Origin: JAGOEY01 sp017997515
GTDB lineage: Bacteria > Pseudomonadota > Gammaproteobacteria > Burkholderiales > Burkholderiaceae_C
Reading direction: 5' to 3'
DNA: 64,000 bases
NCBI GenBank assembly: GCA_026314275.1
Contig: CP111109.1
Span: 3,844,001 to 3,908,000 of the forward strand
Position numbers and translations under genes: made by a program. Below are positions 1-9,222 of the stretch, piece after piece. Within the stretch, counting starts at the first letter, position 1, and each line of letters opens with the position of its first letter. The notes below the pieces were generated by a model, which had not been told where the DNA came from, made no database searches, and saw nothing but the letters and a program-made list of their open reading frames with translations.

Positions 1-1358
1 GAACGCGATGATGCGCATATGCCCGCCACACAGCGGACACAAGAGGGGGAACACCTCGTAGATGCGGGCGATCAGCACCGCCCACAGGTAGTGCGCTGCA
101 CGCTTGGGCAGCACCGGCTCGCTCTGGGATGGCAGCGCGCTGCTCATCGGTACCACACCAGGCGCGCACTCCCCCGTGCTGATCGACGCGCCCAGCACGG
201 GAGCGGCTTGCGCCGGTGTCGCCAGCGCCGTCACCGCAGCCCTCAGCGGCGAGTTTGGTGCCAGCACACCAAAGTAGCGGTGCCGGTGGGTGCGTGGCGG
301 TGGCACCAGCGCGGCGATGCGGTCGATCAGTTCCAGCGGTGTGAGGTGCAGCTCATCTGCCTTGGCACCACGCTTGTCACTGGTGGGCTCGCTGCGCTGT
401 TTGGCACAGCGGTACACCAGTTTGCTTCCCTCTTTGCGTAGGCGCTCCATGGAAAACGGTGGACGCGCGCAATAGCGCAATAGCGCAGCAGCCGCTCCAG
501 CGCAGCGCGGTCGTGGGCTTCGATGCACACCCCCGCATCCACCGAGAAGCCGCTGTGTTTGTAGCCCAGCATGTCTTTGGCGTCACAGTTCTCCAGCAGG
601 CCCCGAGCAACGAAGGCGCGCAGGATGCGTTTTTGCAGTGTGGTCTGCACTGGGGCCACGGTAGCCGCATCGATGCCGGTGGCCGCGTGAAAGATGACAC
701 CCGGCGATGAGATTCGAGGGGTCGCATCAGCATCGCCCTCGCCCTCCACTTCCTCAAACACCCCGTCCACCACACAAACGTGGAAGTGGACGTGTTCATT
801 GAGGCTGGAGCCGAACCTGTGGATGAAGGCCACTGCGCCGATGTGCAGGCCTGCCTTGTCCATATGGGCCGCACCGGGGCTGTGGGTCTGCAGAGTTTGT
901 GCGATCACCCGCAGAAAGATGCGCAGCACCATGCTCAGCACCGCTCCGTCGCGTTGCATGAAGTACCGCAACCTCTTGGGCACGGAGAGCACCCACTGGC
1001 GCACCGGCAGGCGGGGGAATACGTGATCGTTCAGGTGCGCTGCTGTCTCCACCATGCGCCGGGTGGTGCACGAGGGGCAGACTCCCCGGCCTTTGCAGGA
1101 GAAGGCTACAAAGTAGTCGTGCCCACAGTCGCCGCAGCGAGCGCGGGCAAAGCCATGGGCAAAGATGCCGCACTCAAGATACTTGGCAAACGCTTTGCGC
1201 ACGAAGGGCTTGGGGGTGTGGTGGTCGCCCTGGCCGTCGAACTGACCCGCGCTGGCCAACTCTAGCCAGGTCTCGTAGTGCTCGGCTACCGTTTGGTAGA
1301 GCAGCGTGCGTTCGGGGTGGCGTGGGTTGTAGAGCTTGGGCTTGGAAGTGGCTGACAT
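1..1358 (-). pseudogene. IS91-family (HUH) transposase, frameshifted and cut by the window edge
   Basis: Reads right to left from an ATG at 1358. The N-terminal half has the cysteine-rich zinc-binding region typical of IS91 transposases (pairs of Cys in CGDCGHD and CPSC, about residues 65-95) and then the HUH-type metal motif in NEHVHFHVCVVDG, expected of a rolling-circle transposase. After residue ~310 the frame breaks at 464-484, where the 8-base unit CGCAATAG is present twice. Removing one copy restores reading (...LLRYCARPPFSMERLRKEG...) with no stop down to base 1, ending in a CPLCGGHMR zinc knuckle typical of the family C-terminus. So the gene is a whole transposase apart from one 8-bp tandem duplication, and its true 3' end lies beyond the window. 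IS91 elements make no target duplication, so I cannot define the element's left end; the lpd fragment borders its 5' side. Very probably inactive unless frameshifting rescues it. Confidence 0.9.
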
Positions 1359-1411
1359 GAATACTGTACAAATGCACAGTATTCTGCGGCGATTGTTTGG
1401 GTACGCAAAGC

Positions 1412-1444
1412 ACAAGGCCCGAACCGTCGCCAGTTCGGGCCTTG
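1412..1444 (-). terminator. Hairpin downstream of the lpd fragment
   Basis: An 11-bp perfect inverted repeat, AAGGCCCGAAC / GTTCGGGCCTT, lies about 25 bases past the stop codon of the lpd fragment on its transcribed side. It looks like the original terminator of that gene. The minus-strand sequence after the stem has only a weak T content, so efficiency is uncertain. Confidence 0.5.
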
Positions 1445-1466
1445 TCAGGGTAGCTTGGCTGCGGAC

Positions 1467-1952
1467 TTACTTGCGCGCAGGCGGCACATCCGTGCAGCTG
1501 CCATGCGCCACTTCCGCCGCCATGCCAATGGATTCGCCAAGGGTTGGATGCGGGTGGATGGTCTTGCCGATGTCCACTGCGTCGGCACCCATCTCGATAG
1601 CCAGCGCGATCTCTCCGATCATGTCGCCCGCGTGGGTGCCGACCATGCCACCGCCCAAGATCTTGCCGTGGCCCCGGCCAGCATGGCCGTCTCCTGATCC
1701 TGCTTCGGGGCTGTCGTCGAACAGCAGCTTGGTGAAGCCTTCGTCGCGCCCGTTGGCAATGGCACGGCCGGAGGCGGCCCAGGGGAACAGGCCTTTCTTG
1801 ACCTTGACGCCCTGGGCCTTGGCCTGGTCTTCGGTGAGGCCCACCCAAGCCACTTCGGGGTCGGTGTAGGCCACGCTGGGGATCACGCGGGCGTTGAAGG
1901 CGGCGCTGGCCAGTTCCTTGTTGCCCTGCAGTTCACCGGCGATGACTTGCAT
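1467..1952 (-). pseudogene. lpdA: Dihydrolipoamide dehydrogenase, 3' fragment only
   Basis: About 160 codons matching the C-terminal dimerisation domain of dihydrolipoamide dehydrogenase (E3 of pyruvate dehydrogenase). Visible landmarks are IPSVAYTDPEVAWVGLTE, the interface segment KILGGGMVGTHAGDMIGEIA and the catalytic His-Pro pair in IHPHPTLGE, which should serve as the base in a complete subunit. The FAD-binding, NAD-binding and redox-disulfide portions (roughly the first two thirds) are missing: homology stops near 1945-1950, where truncated gltS begins on the other strand. A short GSGDGHAGRG stretch inside the interface region looks like a small in-frame insertion. Without its 5' part it cannot make an enzyme; a functional copy must exist elsewhere. 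Confidence 0.88.
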
Positions 1953-2860
1953 TGTCCGCCACTTTTATCGTGCTGCAGAACATGCTTGGCATGGGAATTG
2001 CCAATATTTTTGGACTCGACCCCCGGGCGGGTTTACTGGTCGGCTCCGTGTCGCTGGTCGGGGGTATCGGTACCACGCTGGCATGGGTGCCTGATTTCGT
2101 CGAGCGGCTGGGTATCCACAACGCACTGGAGATTGGCACTGCGGGCAGCATGCTCGGGCTCATCATTGCCTGCATCATTGGGGGGCCGATTGCCAGCTAC
2201 CTCATGCGGGAACACAAACTCACGCCGTCCCATGACACCCGGCTGGACATTGGCGTGGCACACAACGCCGACAGCAGCGAAACCCGCCTCGATTACTACG
2301 GCGTGTTACGCGCCTGGCTCTGGCTGAATCTGGCGTTGTTGCTGGGGCAGGGCCTGACGAGGGTGCTTGGTTACACCGGGCTCAATCTGCCCGATTTTGT
2401 CGGCAGCCTGATGGCCGGTATCGTGCTGCGCAACACCCTGCCCTTGCTGCTACCGAAACAGTCTGCCCGCAACTGGAAAAAAACCACCCAGGGCCTCGCC
2501 CTGATCTCTGACATTTGCCTGGGTATGTTCCTGACCATGGCCCTGATGGGGCTGCAGCTGTGGGCACTGAAGGGTGTGTTCAGCTTTGTGTTTGCCACCC
2601 TGGTGCTGCAGGTGGTGCTGACTGTGGTGTACACACTCTGGATCGTTTTTCGCTTTATGGGCAAAGACTACGAAGCCGCCGTGTTGTGCGCCGGGTTTGG
2701 CGGTATTGCACTGGGCTCCACCTCCACCGCCGTGGCCAATATGAGTGCTGTCACCCGCCAGTATGGCGCAGCCCACCGCGCCTTCATCATCGTCCCCCTG
2801 GTGGGAGGTTTTTTCATCGATCTGGTGAATGCTTTGGTGATCAGTTGGATGTCGCGTTGA
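1952..2860 (+). pseudogene. gltS: Sodium/glutamate symporter GltS, 5'-truncated
   Basis: 302 codons homologous to GltS (usually ~400 aa) from its fourth or fifth membrane segment to the C-terminus: VLQNMLGMGIANIFGLDP, GLLVGSVSLVGGIGTTLAW, the mid-protein hydrophobic segments, and the C-terminal GFGGIALGSTSTAVANM and VPLVGGFFIDLVNALVI blocks, where the family has its reentrant loop and last helix. The first ~100 residues are absent. Upstream in frame is a TGA at 1943, and the only start is a TTG at 1952 with no ribosome-binding site. The 5' end coincides with the truncated 5' end of the lpd fragment on the opposite strand, so both genes were cut by one rearrangement. Probably not functional, although the remaining frame is intact. 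Confidence 0.87.
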
Positions 2861-2883
2861 CCCCAGGGTTACGGTTCACACAC

Positions 2884-4344
2884 TCAGAACGAGCCAAACG
2901 CAGTGCCCAAAACAATCACTGCTACCAGCGCCAGAATAGGCCCAATGATGCCCACAACCACAATGTCGAAGTAACTCTTGCGGTGGGTTGAACCACAGAC
3001 CGCCAGCAGGGTCACCACTGCCCCGTTGTGCGGCAGGCTGTCCAGGGTGCCGGCGCCAATCACGGCCACCCGGTGCATCAGGGATGGGTCAATGCCCAGT
3101 TCGTAGGCCAGTTGCATGTAGGTGCTACCCAAGGCCTCCAGTGCGATGGTGAGACCGCCCGATGCAGAGCCCGTCAGAGCCGCCAGCACATTGGTCGAGA
3201 CCGCCAGAGAAACCAGCGGGCCCCCTTCGATACCCAGCACCCAGGCCTTGACCATCGCAAATGCCGGCAAGGCCGCCACCACACCGCCAAAACCCACCAG
3301 GCTGGCCACGCTCAAGGCTGGCAAAGCCGATGCATTGGCACCTGCATCCATGCTGTCGCGCAGATTGGTCAGGCGTGACCAGTTGAGCACGATGACCAAA
3401 ACAATCGCCACCGCCAGTGCCACCACCACCGACCAGACGCCCCCCACTCCCGCCAGTGTGGTTTGCCCCCACTGGGGTTCCTGCAAGAAAGCCACGTCCA
3501 TCCGCGGCAGCACCCAAAAACTCATCACCAGGTTGACCGCCACCACCACCACCAGCGGCAACGCAGCCGCCCACACGGCGGGCAGCTCTGCGCTGCGTTT
3601 TCCATGGGCCATCTCCTGCGGGTCAAACTCATGCGAGGCGACTGCGCGCTCACGCACCAGTGCATCATCAGCTGCCTTTTCATGCGTCGCCGCAGAGACC
3701 TCTTCATACCCCACACCTGCGCGGCGGCCCCCCGCTTCGGCCCGCCCCAGCCACCACATGCCAAACCCCATCATGATGAGTGAGGCAATAACACCCAGGC
3801 CCGGCGCGGCAAAAGGCGTGGTGCCAAAAAACGGCATGGGAATCGCGTTCTGGATGGAAGGTGTTCCGGGCAATGCCGACATGGTGAACGTGGAGGTTCC
3901 CAGCACAATCGCCGCAGGCATCAGGTGGTTGGGAATGTTGGCGGCTTTAAAAAGCGAATGCGCCATGGGGGCCAGCACAAAAAATGCAACGAACAGGCTC
4001 ACCCCGCCATAGGTCACAAAAGCGCCTGCCAGCACCACGGCCAGAATGGCATGGCGCGGCCCCATTTTTTCGGCCATGAAGGCCGAGATGGCCCGCACCG
4101 AACCGCTGTCGTCCATCAGCTTGCCAAACAGCGCGCCCAGCAGAAAGATGGGGAAAAACTGGGCCAGAAACCCCGCCGCCGCAGGCATGAAGGTCTGGGT
4201 CCAATGCGCCAGCACCGGCTCGCCCGCGACACCTGCCGCCACCAAAGCCGCGGCAGGCGCGAGCAACAAAACGCTCCATCCGCGGTAGGCCATACCAATC
4301 AGCAGGGCCAGCGCGAGAAGAATACCAAGCAGACCCATCAACAT
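2884..4344 (-). CDS. GntP-family permease
   Basis: 486-residue inner-membrane protein with about 12 hydrophobic segments, opening MLMGLLGILLALALLIGMAYRG. It resembles the GntP (gluconate:H+ symporter) family: an early FPIFLLGALFGKLMDDSG block, the AILVLGTSTFTMSALPGTPS-like repeat around residue 150, and a C-terminal GAGTLDSLPHNGAVVTLL block characteristic of this branch. Family members import organic acids such as gluconate, and in related bacteria this branch often sits with 3-hydroxybutyrate metabolism genes. The substrate here is not decided by sequence. A central hydrophilic loop (residues ~200-255) is rich in Glu and Arg. The start lies 3 bases after the stop of the patatin gene, so the two are probably co-transcribed. 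Converges with truncated gltS with a 23-base gap. Confidence 0.85.
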   Translation of the reverse strand: MLMGLLGILLALALLIGMAYRGWSVLLLAPAAALVAAGVAGEPVLAHWTQTFMPAAAGFLAQFFPIFLLGALFGKLMDDSGSVRAISAFMAEKMGPRHAILAVVLAGAFVTYGGVSLFVAFFVLAPMAHSLFKAANIPNHLMPAAIVLGTSTFTMSALPGTPSIQNAIPMPFFGTTPFAAPGLGVIASLIMMGFGMWWLGRAEAGGRRAGVGYEEVSAATHEKAADDALVRERAVASHEFDPQEMAHGKRSAELPAVWAAALPLVVVVAVNLVMSFWVLPRMDVAFLQEPQWGQTTLAGVGGVWSVVVALAVAIVLVIVLNWSRLTNLRDSMDAGANASALPALSVASLVGFGGVVAALPAFAMVKAWVLGIEGGPLVSLAVSTNVLAALTGSASGGLTIALEALGSTYMQLAYELGIDPSLMHRVAVIGAGTLDSLPHNGAVVTLLAVCGSTHRKSYFDIVVVGIIGPILALVAVIVLGTAFGSF

Positions 4345-4347
4345 AGA

Positions 4348-5397
4348 TCAGGTTCCTTCCAGCAATGCGTCAAGGTCCAGCGACGAACGCTGCCCCAGGT
4401 CGCCACCGTGGTTTTGCAGGAACTCTTCAGCACTGCGGCGCCCTTCGTCACGCAGCATGCACAGGAAATCCCACTCGGCGTTCATCTTGGACGAGGAGCC
4501 GAGATCCGCGATGGCGTTGGTCGCCACCCGGTGGATGCGCATACCAGCCCATTGCGTAGCTTCACACTGCCGCGGGTCGGTCATCTGCCGCAGCAGGGCG
4601 ATCATGCGTAACTCCTTGAGCAAAGGCGCATTGAAGGAAATCTCGTTCAGCCGGTTCAGTATCTCTTGTGATGTACGCGGTGTTCCGGCCCGCTCCACCG
4701 GGTTGATCTGCACCAGGATCGTGTCCTGGGATTTACATTCCCGCACCAGCGGCGTGATGGTGGGGTTGCCGGAATAACCACCGTCCCAGTACGGGTCGCC
4801 CTCGATCTCGACCGCCTGGAACACGGTGGGCAAACACGCCGACGCAAGCAGCACATCGGGTGTCAGCTCGGCGTTGCGAAACACCCGTCCACGACCGGTG
4901 CGCACGTTGGTTGCGGTCACAAACACCTTGATAGGAGACGCCACCAAACGCTCGAAATTGATACTTTCCGCAAGAATGTCAGCCAACGGATTAAAAGCGG
5001 TGGGGTTCAGGTCGTACGGAGAAAAAAGGCGGGATGCCAGGTCAAACGCGACAAACATCGGCGAGCTGTCCATCTTCCAGCGCCCCAGCAGAATATCCAT
5101 GGGCAAGCGGCGAAAAGGGCTCATCACTGCCGCTTTGGACACCCGCTGCCAGAACGCCTCCAGCGCGGCACGCCCTCCCTCCGCCCCGCCCTCTGCATAC
5201 CCGTCACTCAAAACTGCCGCATTCATGGCCCCGGCAGAAGTGCCCGAAATGCCATCAATCTGCAGCCAAGGCTCTTGTAATAAGCGGTCCAGAACCCCCC
5301 AGGTAAAAGCGCCATGGGATCCCCCACCTTGCAAAGCAAAATCCACCAGCAAAGGTTTGGAACGTGCAGCGGGAGTACTGGGGGTGGGCGTTGGCAT
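4348..5397 (-). CDS. Patatin-like phospholipase
   Basis: 349-residue protein of the patatin/ExoU acyl-hydrolase fold. It shows the glycine-rich oxyanion motif GGGSHG (residues 24-29), the nucleophile elbow G-T-S-A-G with Ser54, and the catalytic Asp in the later DGGYSGNP block, so the Ser-Asp dyad is complete. No signal peptide or membrane segment is evident, suggesting a cytoplasmic lipase or esterase. I chose the ATG at 5397 because the frame extended to 5499 adds a residue stretch with no homology, while CCAGGAAA stands just upstream of 5397. The downstream GntP gene follows after 3 bases. In related genomes such a patatin gene neighbours 3-hydroxybutyrate dehydrogenase, hinting at polyhydroxybutyrate or lipid turnover; that is inference. 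Confidence 0.9.
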   Translation of the reverse strand: MPTPTPSTPAARSKPLLVDFALQGGGSHGAFTWGVLDRLLQEPWLQIDGISGTSAGAMNAAVLSDGYAEGGAEGGRAALEAFWQRVSKAAVMSPFRRLPMDILLGRWKMDSSPMFVAFDLASRLFSPYDLNPTAFNPLADILAESINFERLVASPIKVFVTATNVRTGRGRVFRNAELTPDVLLASACLPTVFQAVEIEGDPYWDGGYSGNPTITPLVRECKSQDTILVQINPVERAGTPRTSQEILNRLNEISFNAPLLKELRMIALLRQMTDPRQCEATQWAGMRIHRVATNAIADLGSSSKMNAEWDFLCMLRDEGRRSAEEFLQNHGGDLGQRSSLDLDALLEGT

Positions 5398-5589
5398 ATT
5401 TTCCTGGACGTGACATGCTTTGCATGCGAAATGATGGAAACCATTCTGCCATACACTGCCTACAAAAAAAACCAGCGTACTAACCCGAAAATTAATCAAA
5501 AAAGTGCTTGATCTGGCCGTGAATTACGCCGTGTTACCAGTGTGCAAAATACGGGCCTCTCTCTTATCTCTACCGATGCGAACAAAAAA

Positions 5590-7137
5590 ATGACATCCCT
5601 GATCAAACGCATTTTTTATATCTTGGTGATTTTGGCCGTGGTTTTGTTCGCGGGACGGGTATTCGTGACCCAACGCAGTGCCCCGCTGGAGCTGTGGCAC
5701 ACCTTTGTTCCCCAGGAAATGAGCGTGCAGCAGATCGACTCGACCGACTGGGCGCAGTACCTGAAACACGAGGCCGAGGTGATGGAGAGTGTGCGGACCC
5801 AAGTCACCCAGAAGCTGGACGCGCGTACCCAAACTGCAGGCAACCGCTACTTTGAAGGCAGCCCCATGCACTATGGGCACCTCGCACACGACTGGAACCG
5901 GTCGTTTGTGCTGCAGCCCAAGACCAAAGCGATCGGTGCGGTTGTTCTGCTGCACGGGCTGACCGACTCTCCCTACAGCATCCAGCGTATTGCCCAAGAG
6001 TACACCGCGCAAGGTTTTGCTGCGGTGGGCATTCGCCTGCCAGGGCACGGCACCGTGCCCGCCGGGCTGGTCAAGGCCCAGTGGGAAGACTGGATGGCCG
6101 CCACCCGCTTGGCGGTGCGCGAGGCCCAGACACACATTGACGCCACGATGCCGTTGCATGTCGTTGGGTATTCCAACGGCGGCGCACTCGCCATGAAATA
6201 CGCGCTGGAGTCCATCGAAAACAAGCAGTTGCGCAAACCCGCCCGCGTGGTGCTGATGTCGCCCATGATCGGTGTTACGCGTTTTGCGCGATTTGCCGGT
6301 CTGGCGGGTATCCCCGCGTACTTCCCGGCGTTTGCGCAAGCCGCATGGCTGGGTGTGGTGCCCGAATTCAACCCGTTCAAGTACAACTCTTTCCCGGTGA
6401 ATGGTGCACGCCAGTCATACCGGTTGTCGGAATCATTACAAGAGCAACTCGTGCGGGTTGCGGGCAAGGATGGCCTGGCCGAGCTGCCACCGGTGCTGAC
6501 CTTCCAGTCGGTGGTGGACTTCACTGTCAGCACATCCGCCATCGTCACGGCCCTGTACCAGAACCTGCCCGCCAACGGCAGCGAACTGGTGCTGTTTGAT
6601 GTCAACCGCTCGGCGAAATTTGGCCCTCTGTTGAGCCCCAGTTTCTACACCGCGCTGGACGGCATCCTGCCCACCGGGCCACAAGACTACCGGCTCACCG
6701 TAGTTGCCAATGCAGCGACAGGCAACAACACCATCGTCGAGCGCTCCACAGCACCGGGTGAAGGCACCGCAGCGGTTCGGCCGCTCGACCAAACCTACCC
6801 GCCCGGCATTTTCTCGCTCTCACACATTGCCATTCCCTTTGCGATGGACGACCCCTTGTACGGCGTCACACCCGACCCCAAGACCCAGGACAACTACGGC
6901 GTGAACCTGGGCACACAGGCTCCACGCGGTGAACGTGGCGGCATCATCCTCAGCATGGATGGCCTATTGCGCGTCACCGCAAACCCATTCTTTCCCTACA
7001 TGCTGAAAAAGATGGAGGACACGATGGTGGCCGCATCTGCGGCCTCGGTGGCCAACATCCCGGCCAAAAAATACACCCCGGCGTCCACACCTGCCCCCAT
7101 GAACGTGCCGCAGGAATTGCTTGACGCAGCCCCCTGA
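5590..7137 (+). CDS. Alpha/beta hydrolase (lipase-like), membrane-anchored
   Basis: 515 residues from the ATG at 5590. An N-terminal hydrophobic anchor or uncleaved signal (IFYILVILAVVLFAG, residues 8-22) is followed by an alpha/beta hydrolase core: the oxyanion region VVLLHGLTDSP (~118-128), LPGHGTVPAG (~150), and the nucleophile elbow GYSNGGA with the serine at ~195. A late SLSHIAIPF block (~420) probably carries the catalytic His. Length exceeds a minimal hydrolase because of a ~150-residue C-terminal extension ending in Pro/Ala-rich sequence. The frame also allows a GTG at 5542, but the preceding residues look non-conserved. Predicted periplasmic-facing carboxylesterase or monoacylglycerol lipase; substrate unknown. 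Transcribed divergently from the patatin gene. Confidence 0.85.
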   Translation: MTSLIKRIFYILVILAVVLFAGRVFVTQRSAPLELWHTFVPQEMSVQQIDSTDWAQYLKHEAEVMESVRTQVTQKLDARTQTAGNRYFEGSPMHYGHLAHDWNRSFVLQPKTKAIGAVVLLHGLTDSPYSIQRIAQEYTAQGFAAVGIRLPGHGTVPAGLVKAQWEDWMAATRLAVREAQTHIDATMPLHVVGYSNGGALAMKYALESIENKQLRKPARVVLMSPMIGVTRFARFAGLAGIPAYFPAFAQAAWLGVVPEFNPFKYNSFPVNGARQSYRLSESLQEQLVRVAGKDGLAELPPVLTFQSVVDFTVSTSAIVTALYQNLPANGSELVLFDVNRSAKFGPLLSPSFYTALDGILPTGPQDYRLTVVANAATGNNTIVERSTAPGEGTAAVRPLDQTYPPGIFSLSHIAIPFAMDDPLYGVTPDPKTQDNYGVNLGTQAPRGERGGIILSMDGLLRVTANPFFPYMLKKMEDTMVAASAASVANIPAKKYTPASTPAPMNVPQELLDAAP

Positions 7138-7154
7138 AACCAGCCAACCCATGT

Positions 7155-7191
7155 AAAAAGCCCCGGGGCCTTGTGTGCACCGGGGCTTTTT
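7155..7191. terminator. Bidirectional rho-independent terminator
   Basis: Stem AAAAAGCCCCGG / CCGGGGCTTTTT with a 13-base loop, flanked by A- and T-runs on both sides. It serves both the hydrolase gene reading in from the left and icd reading in from the right. Confidence 0.9.
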
Positions 7192-7209
7192 GTAGGGTGC
7201 CGAAAATCG

Positions 7210-8472
7210 TCACTCCATCTGGTCGATCATGACCTGGCCAAAACCTGAGCAGCTCACTTGTGTCGCACCGTCCATCAAGCGCGCAAAGTCGTACGTGACC
7301 TTTTTGGAGGCGATTGCCTTTTCGAGTGAACTGATCACGAGGTCGGCTGCCTCCGTCCAGCCCATGTGCCGCAGCATCATCTCTGCCGACAGGATTTCAG
7401 ACCCTGGGTTCACATAGTCCTTGCCCGCGTACTTGGGTGCCGTGCCGTGTGTGGCTTCAAAACAGGCCACGGAGTCCGACATGTTGGCACCCGGCGCAAT
7501 GCCGATGCCGCCGACCTGGGCTGCCAGCGCATCAGAGATGTAGTCACCATTGAGGTTGAGTGTTGCCACCACCGAATACTCCGCAGGCCGCAGCAAAATC
7601 TGCTGCAGGAAAGCATCGGCAATCGAATCCTTGATGACGATGTCTTTGCCCGTTTTCGGGTTTTTGAGCTTGCACCAAGGGCCACCATCGATCAGCTCTG
7701 CGCCAAACTCCTTTTGCGCCAGGGCATACGCCCAGTCACGGAAGCCCCCTTCCGTGTACTTCATGATGTTGCCCTTGTGCACGATGGTCACACTGGGCTT
7801 GTTGTTGTCAATGGCGTACTGGATAGCTTTGCGCACCAGACGCTCCGTGCCTTCAATCGACACCGGTTTCACGCCGATGCCGGATGTATTGGGAAACCGG
7901 ATTTTCTTGGTACCCATCTCGTCCTGCAGAAACTTGATCAGCTTCTTTGCCTTGTCGGATTCGGCTTCGAACTCGATACCTGCATAGATGTCTTCCGAGT
8001 TTTCACGGAAGATCACCATGTTGGTTTTTTCGGGCTCCTTCAGCGGCGAAGGCACCCCCTTGAAGTACTGCACAGGGCGCAGGCAGACATACAGGTCGAG
8101 CTCCTGGCGCAACGCAACATTCAACGAGCGGATGCCGCCACCCACCGGTGTTGTCAGCGGCCCCTTGATGGACACCACATACTCACGCAGTACCTGCAGG
8201 GTTTCTTCAGGCAACCACACATCCGGGCCGTACACCCTGGTGGACTTTTCACCGGCGTACACCTCCATCCAGTGGATTTTTTTCCGGCCACCGTAGGCCT
8301 TGGCGACCGCGGCGTCTACCACTTTCAGCATGACGGGCGTGATGTCCAGGCCCGTTCCGTCCCCTTCGATATAAGGAATGACAGGCTCGTCGGGCACGTT
8401 GAGCGACGTATCGGCATTCACGGTGATCTTCTGGCCCTGGGCTGGCACCTTGATATGCTGGTAACTGGACAT
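7210..8472 (-). CDS. icd: Isocitrate dehydrogenase (NADP+), homodimeric type
   Basis: 420 residues. Catalyses oxidative decarboxylation of isocitrate to 2-oxoglutarate in the TCA cycle. Family marks seen: VIPYIEGDGTGLDITP near the N-terminus; the substrate loop GGGIRSLNVALRQELDLYVCLRP, including the serine that is phosphorylated by AceK in enteric bacteria; ENSEDIYAGIE; the VHKGNIMKYTEG block; and HGTAPKYAGKDYVNPGSEILSAEMM for the NADP site. I prefer ATG 8472 (MSSYQHIKVP) to the upstream ATG at 8502. It shares a ~145-base divergent promoter region with the DUF192 gene. A second, unrelated NADP-isocitrate dehydrogenase of the monomeric type lies only 750 bases away on the same strand. Confidence 0.97.
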   Translation of the reverse strand: MSSYQHIKVPAQGQKITVNADTSLNVPDEPVIPYIEGDGTGLDITPVMLKVVDAAVAKAYGGRKKIHWMEVYAGEKSTRVYGPDVWLPEETLQVLREYVVSIKGPLTTPVGGGIRSLNVALRQELDLYVCLRPVQYFKGVPSPLKEPEKTNMVIFRENSEDIYAGIEFEAESDKAKKLIKFLQDEMGTKKIRFPNTSGIGVKPVSIEGTERLVRKAIQYAIDNNKPSVTIVHKGNIMKYTEGGFRDWAYALAQKEFGAELIDGGPWCKLKNPKTGKDIVIKDSIADAFLQQILLRPAEYSVVATLNLNGDYISDALAAQVGGIGIAPGANMSDSVACFEATHGTAPKYAGKDYVNPGSEILSAEMMLRHMGWTEAADLVISSLEKAIASKKVTYDFARLMDGATQVSCSGFGQVMIDQME

Positions 8473-8616
8473 TAACAAAGTCTCCGGATAGCACGTGGGC
8501 AAAAGCGCCCTACCAAAATGATTTTAGCGACAAAGAATCCAGTCTTACATAAGACCCGAGGCGCAAACCAATCTCGCGGCACAATGCAACTTGCCCCGCT
8601 CACAACACCGACTGCC

Positions 8617-9132
8617 ATGTCCATTCCTACCACTCCACAGCCACCTCGGCTGACCCCATTTTTTATGCGCTCTGCACGGTCGTATGTGCTGGGCACCTTG
8701 TGCCTGACCGCTCTTCTGGGTTCCGTTCAGGCACAACAGAATGGGCAGCCACAAATGAACCTGCCACGGGTGGAACTGACCGCCGGTATGCACCGCCTTG
8801 ACGTGCAGGTGGCGCAGACTTCCATGGAGCACCAAGTGGGCTTGATGCACCGCAAAGAAATGCCCCAGCAGGAAGGCATGCTCTTTGTTTTTCCGAACGC
8901 AGGCACACAGTGCTTCTGGATGAAAAACACACTGCTGCCGCTCACCGCAGCCTTTGTGGCCGACGACGGCACCATCGTGAACCTGGCAGACATGAAGCCG
9001 TTGTCCGAAGAGTCCCATTGCTCCACCAAACCTGTGCGTTACGTGCTTGAAATGAACCAGGGATGGTTTGCCAAAAAGGGCATCAAAGCAGGCAGCAAAC
9101 TGGGCGGTACACCGTTCACCGGCCCCAAGTAA
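8617..9132 (+). CDS. DUF192 family exported protein
   Basis: 171 residues from ATG 8617; an alternative start at 8665 gives 155 residues beginning directly with a classic signal peptide (MRSARSYVLGTLCLTALLGSVQA, cleavage before QQ). The mature part is a DUF192 domain with the conserved blocks VQVAQTSMEHQVGLMHRKEMPQQEGMLFVF, CFWMKNTLLPLTAAFVADDG and YVLEMNQGWFAKKGIKAGSK. The family is a small beta-barrel of unsettled function, usually secreted. Divergent from icd, convergent with the monomeric isocitrate dehydrogenase across a strong terminator. No partner gene gives away its role. Confidence 0.88.
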   Translation: MSIPTTPQPPRLTPFFMRSARSYVLGTLCLTALLGSVQAQQNGQPQMNLPRVELTAGMHRLDVQVAQTSMEHQVGLMHRKEMPQQEGMLFVFPNAGTQCFWMKNTLLPLTAAFVADDGTIVNLADMKPLSEESHCSTKPVRYVLEMNQGWFAKKGIKAGSKLGGTPFTGPK

Positions 9133-9149
9133 ACAAAAAACGCACCCGT

Positions 9150-9191
9150 AAAAAAGCCGTCCAACCCTTCACAGGACTGGACGGCTTTTTT
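9150..9191. terminator. Bidirectional rho-independent terminator
   Basis: A 14-bp perfect stem (AAAAAAGCCGTCCA with its complement ending in six Ts) separates the convergent DUF192 and monomeric isocitrate dehydrogenase genes and should end both transcripts. Confidence 0.92.
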
Positions 9192-9222
9192 AACGCTGCC
9201 TCAACAGGCAGCTTTTTGAGGG

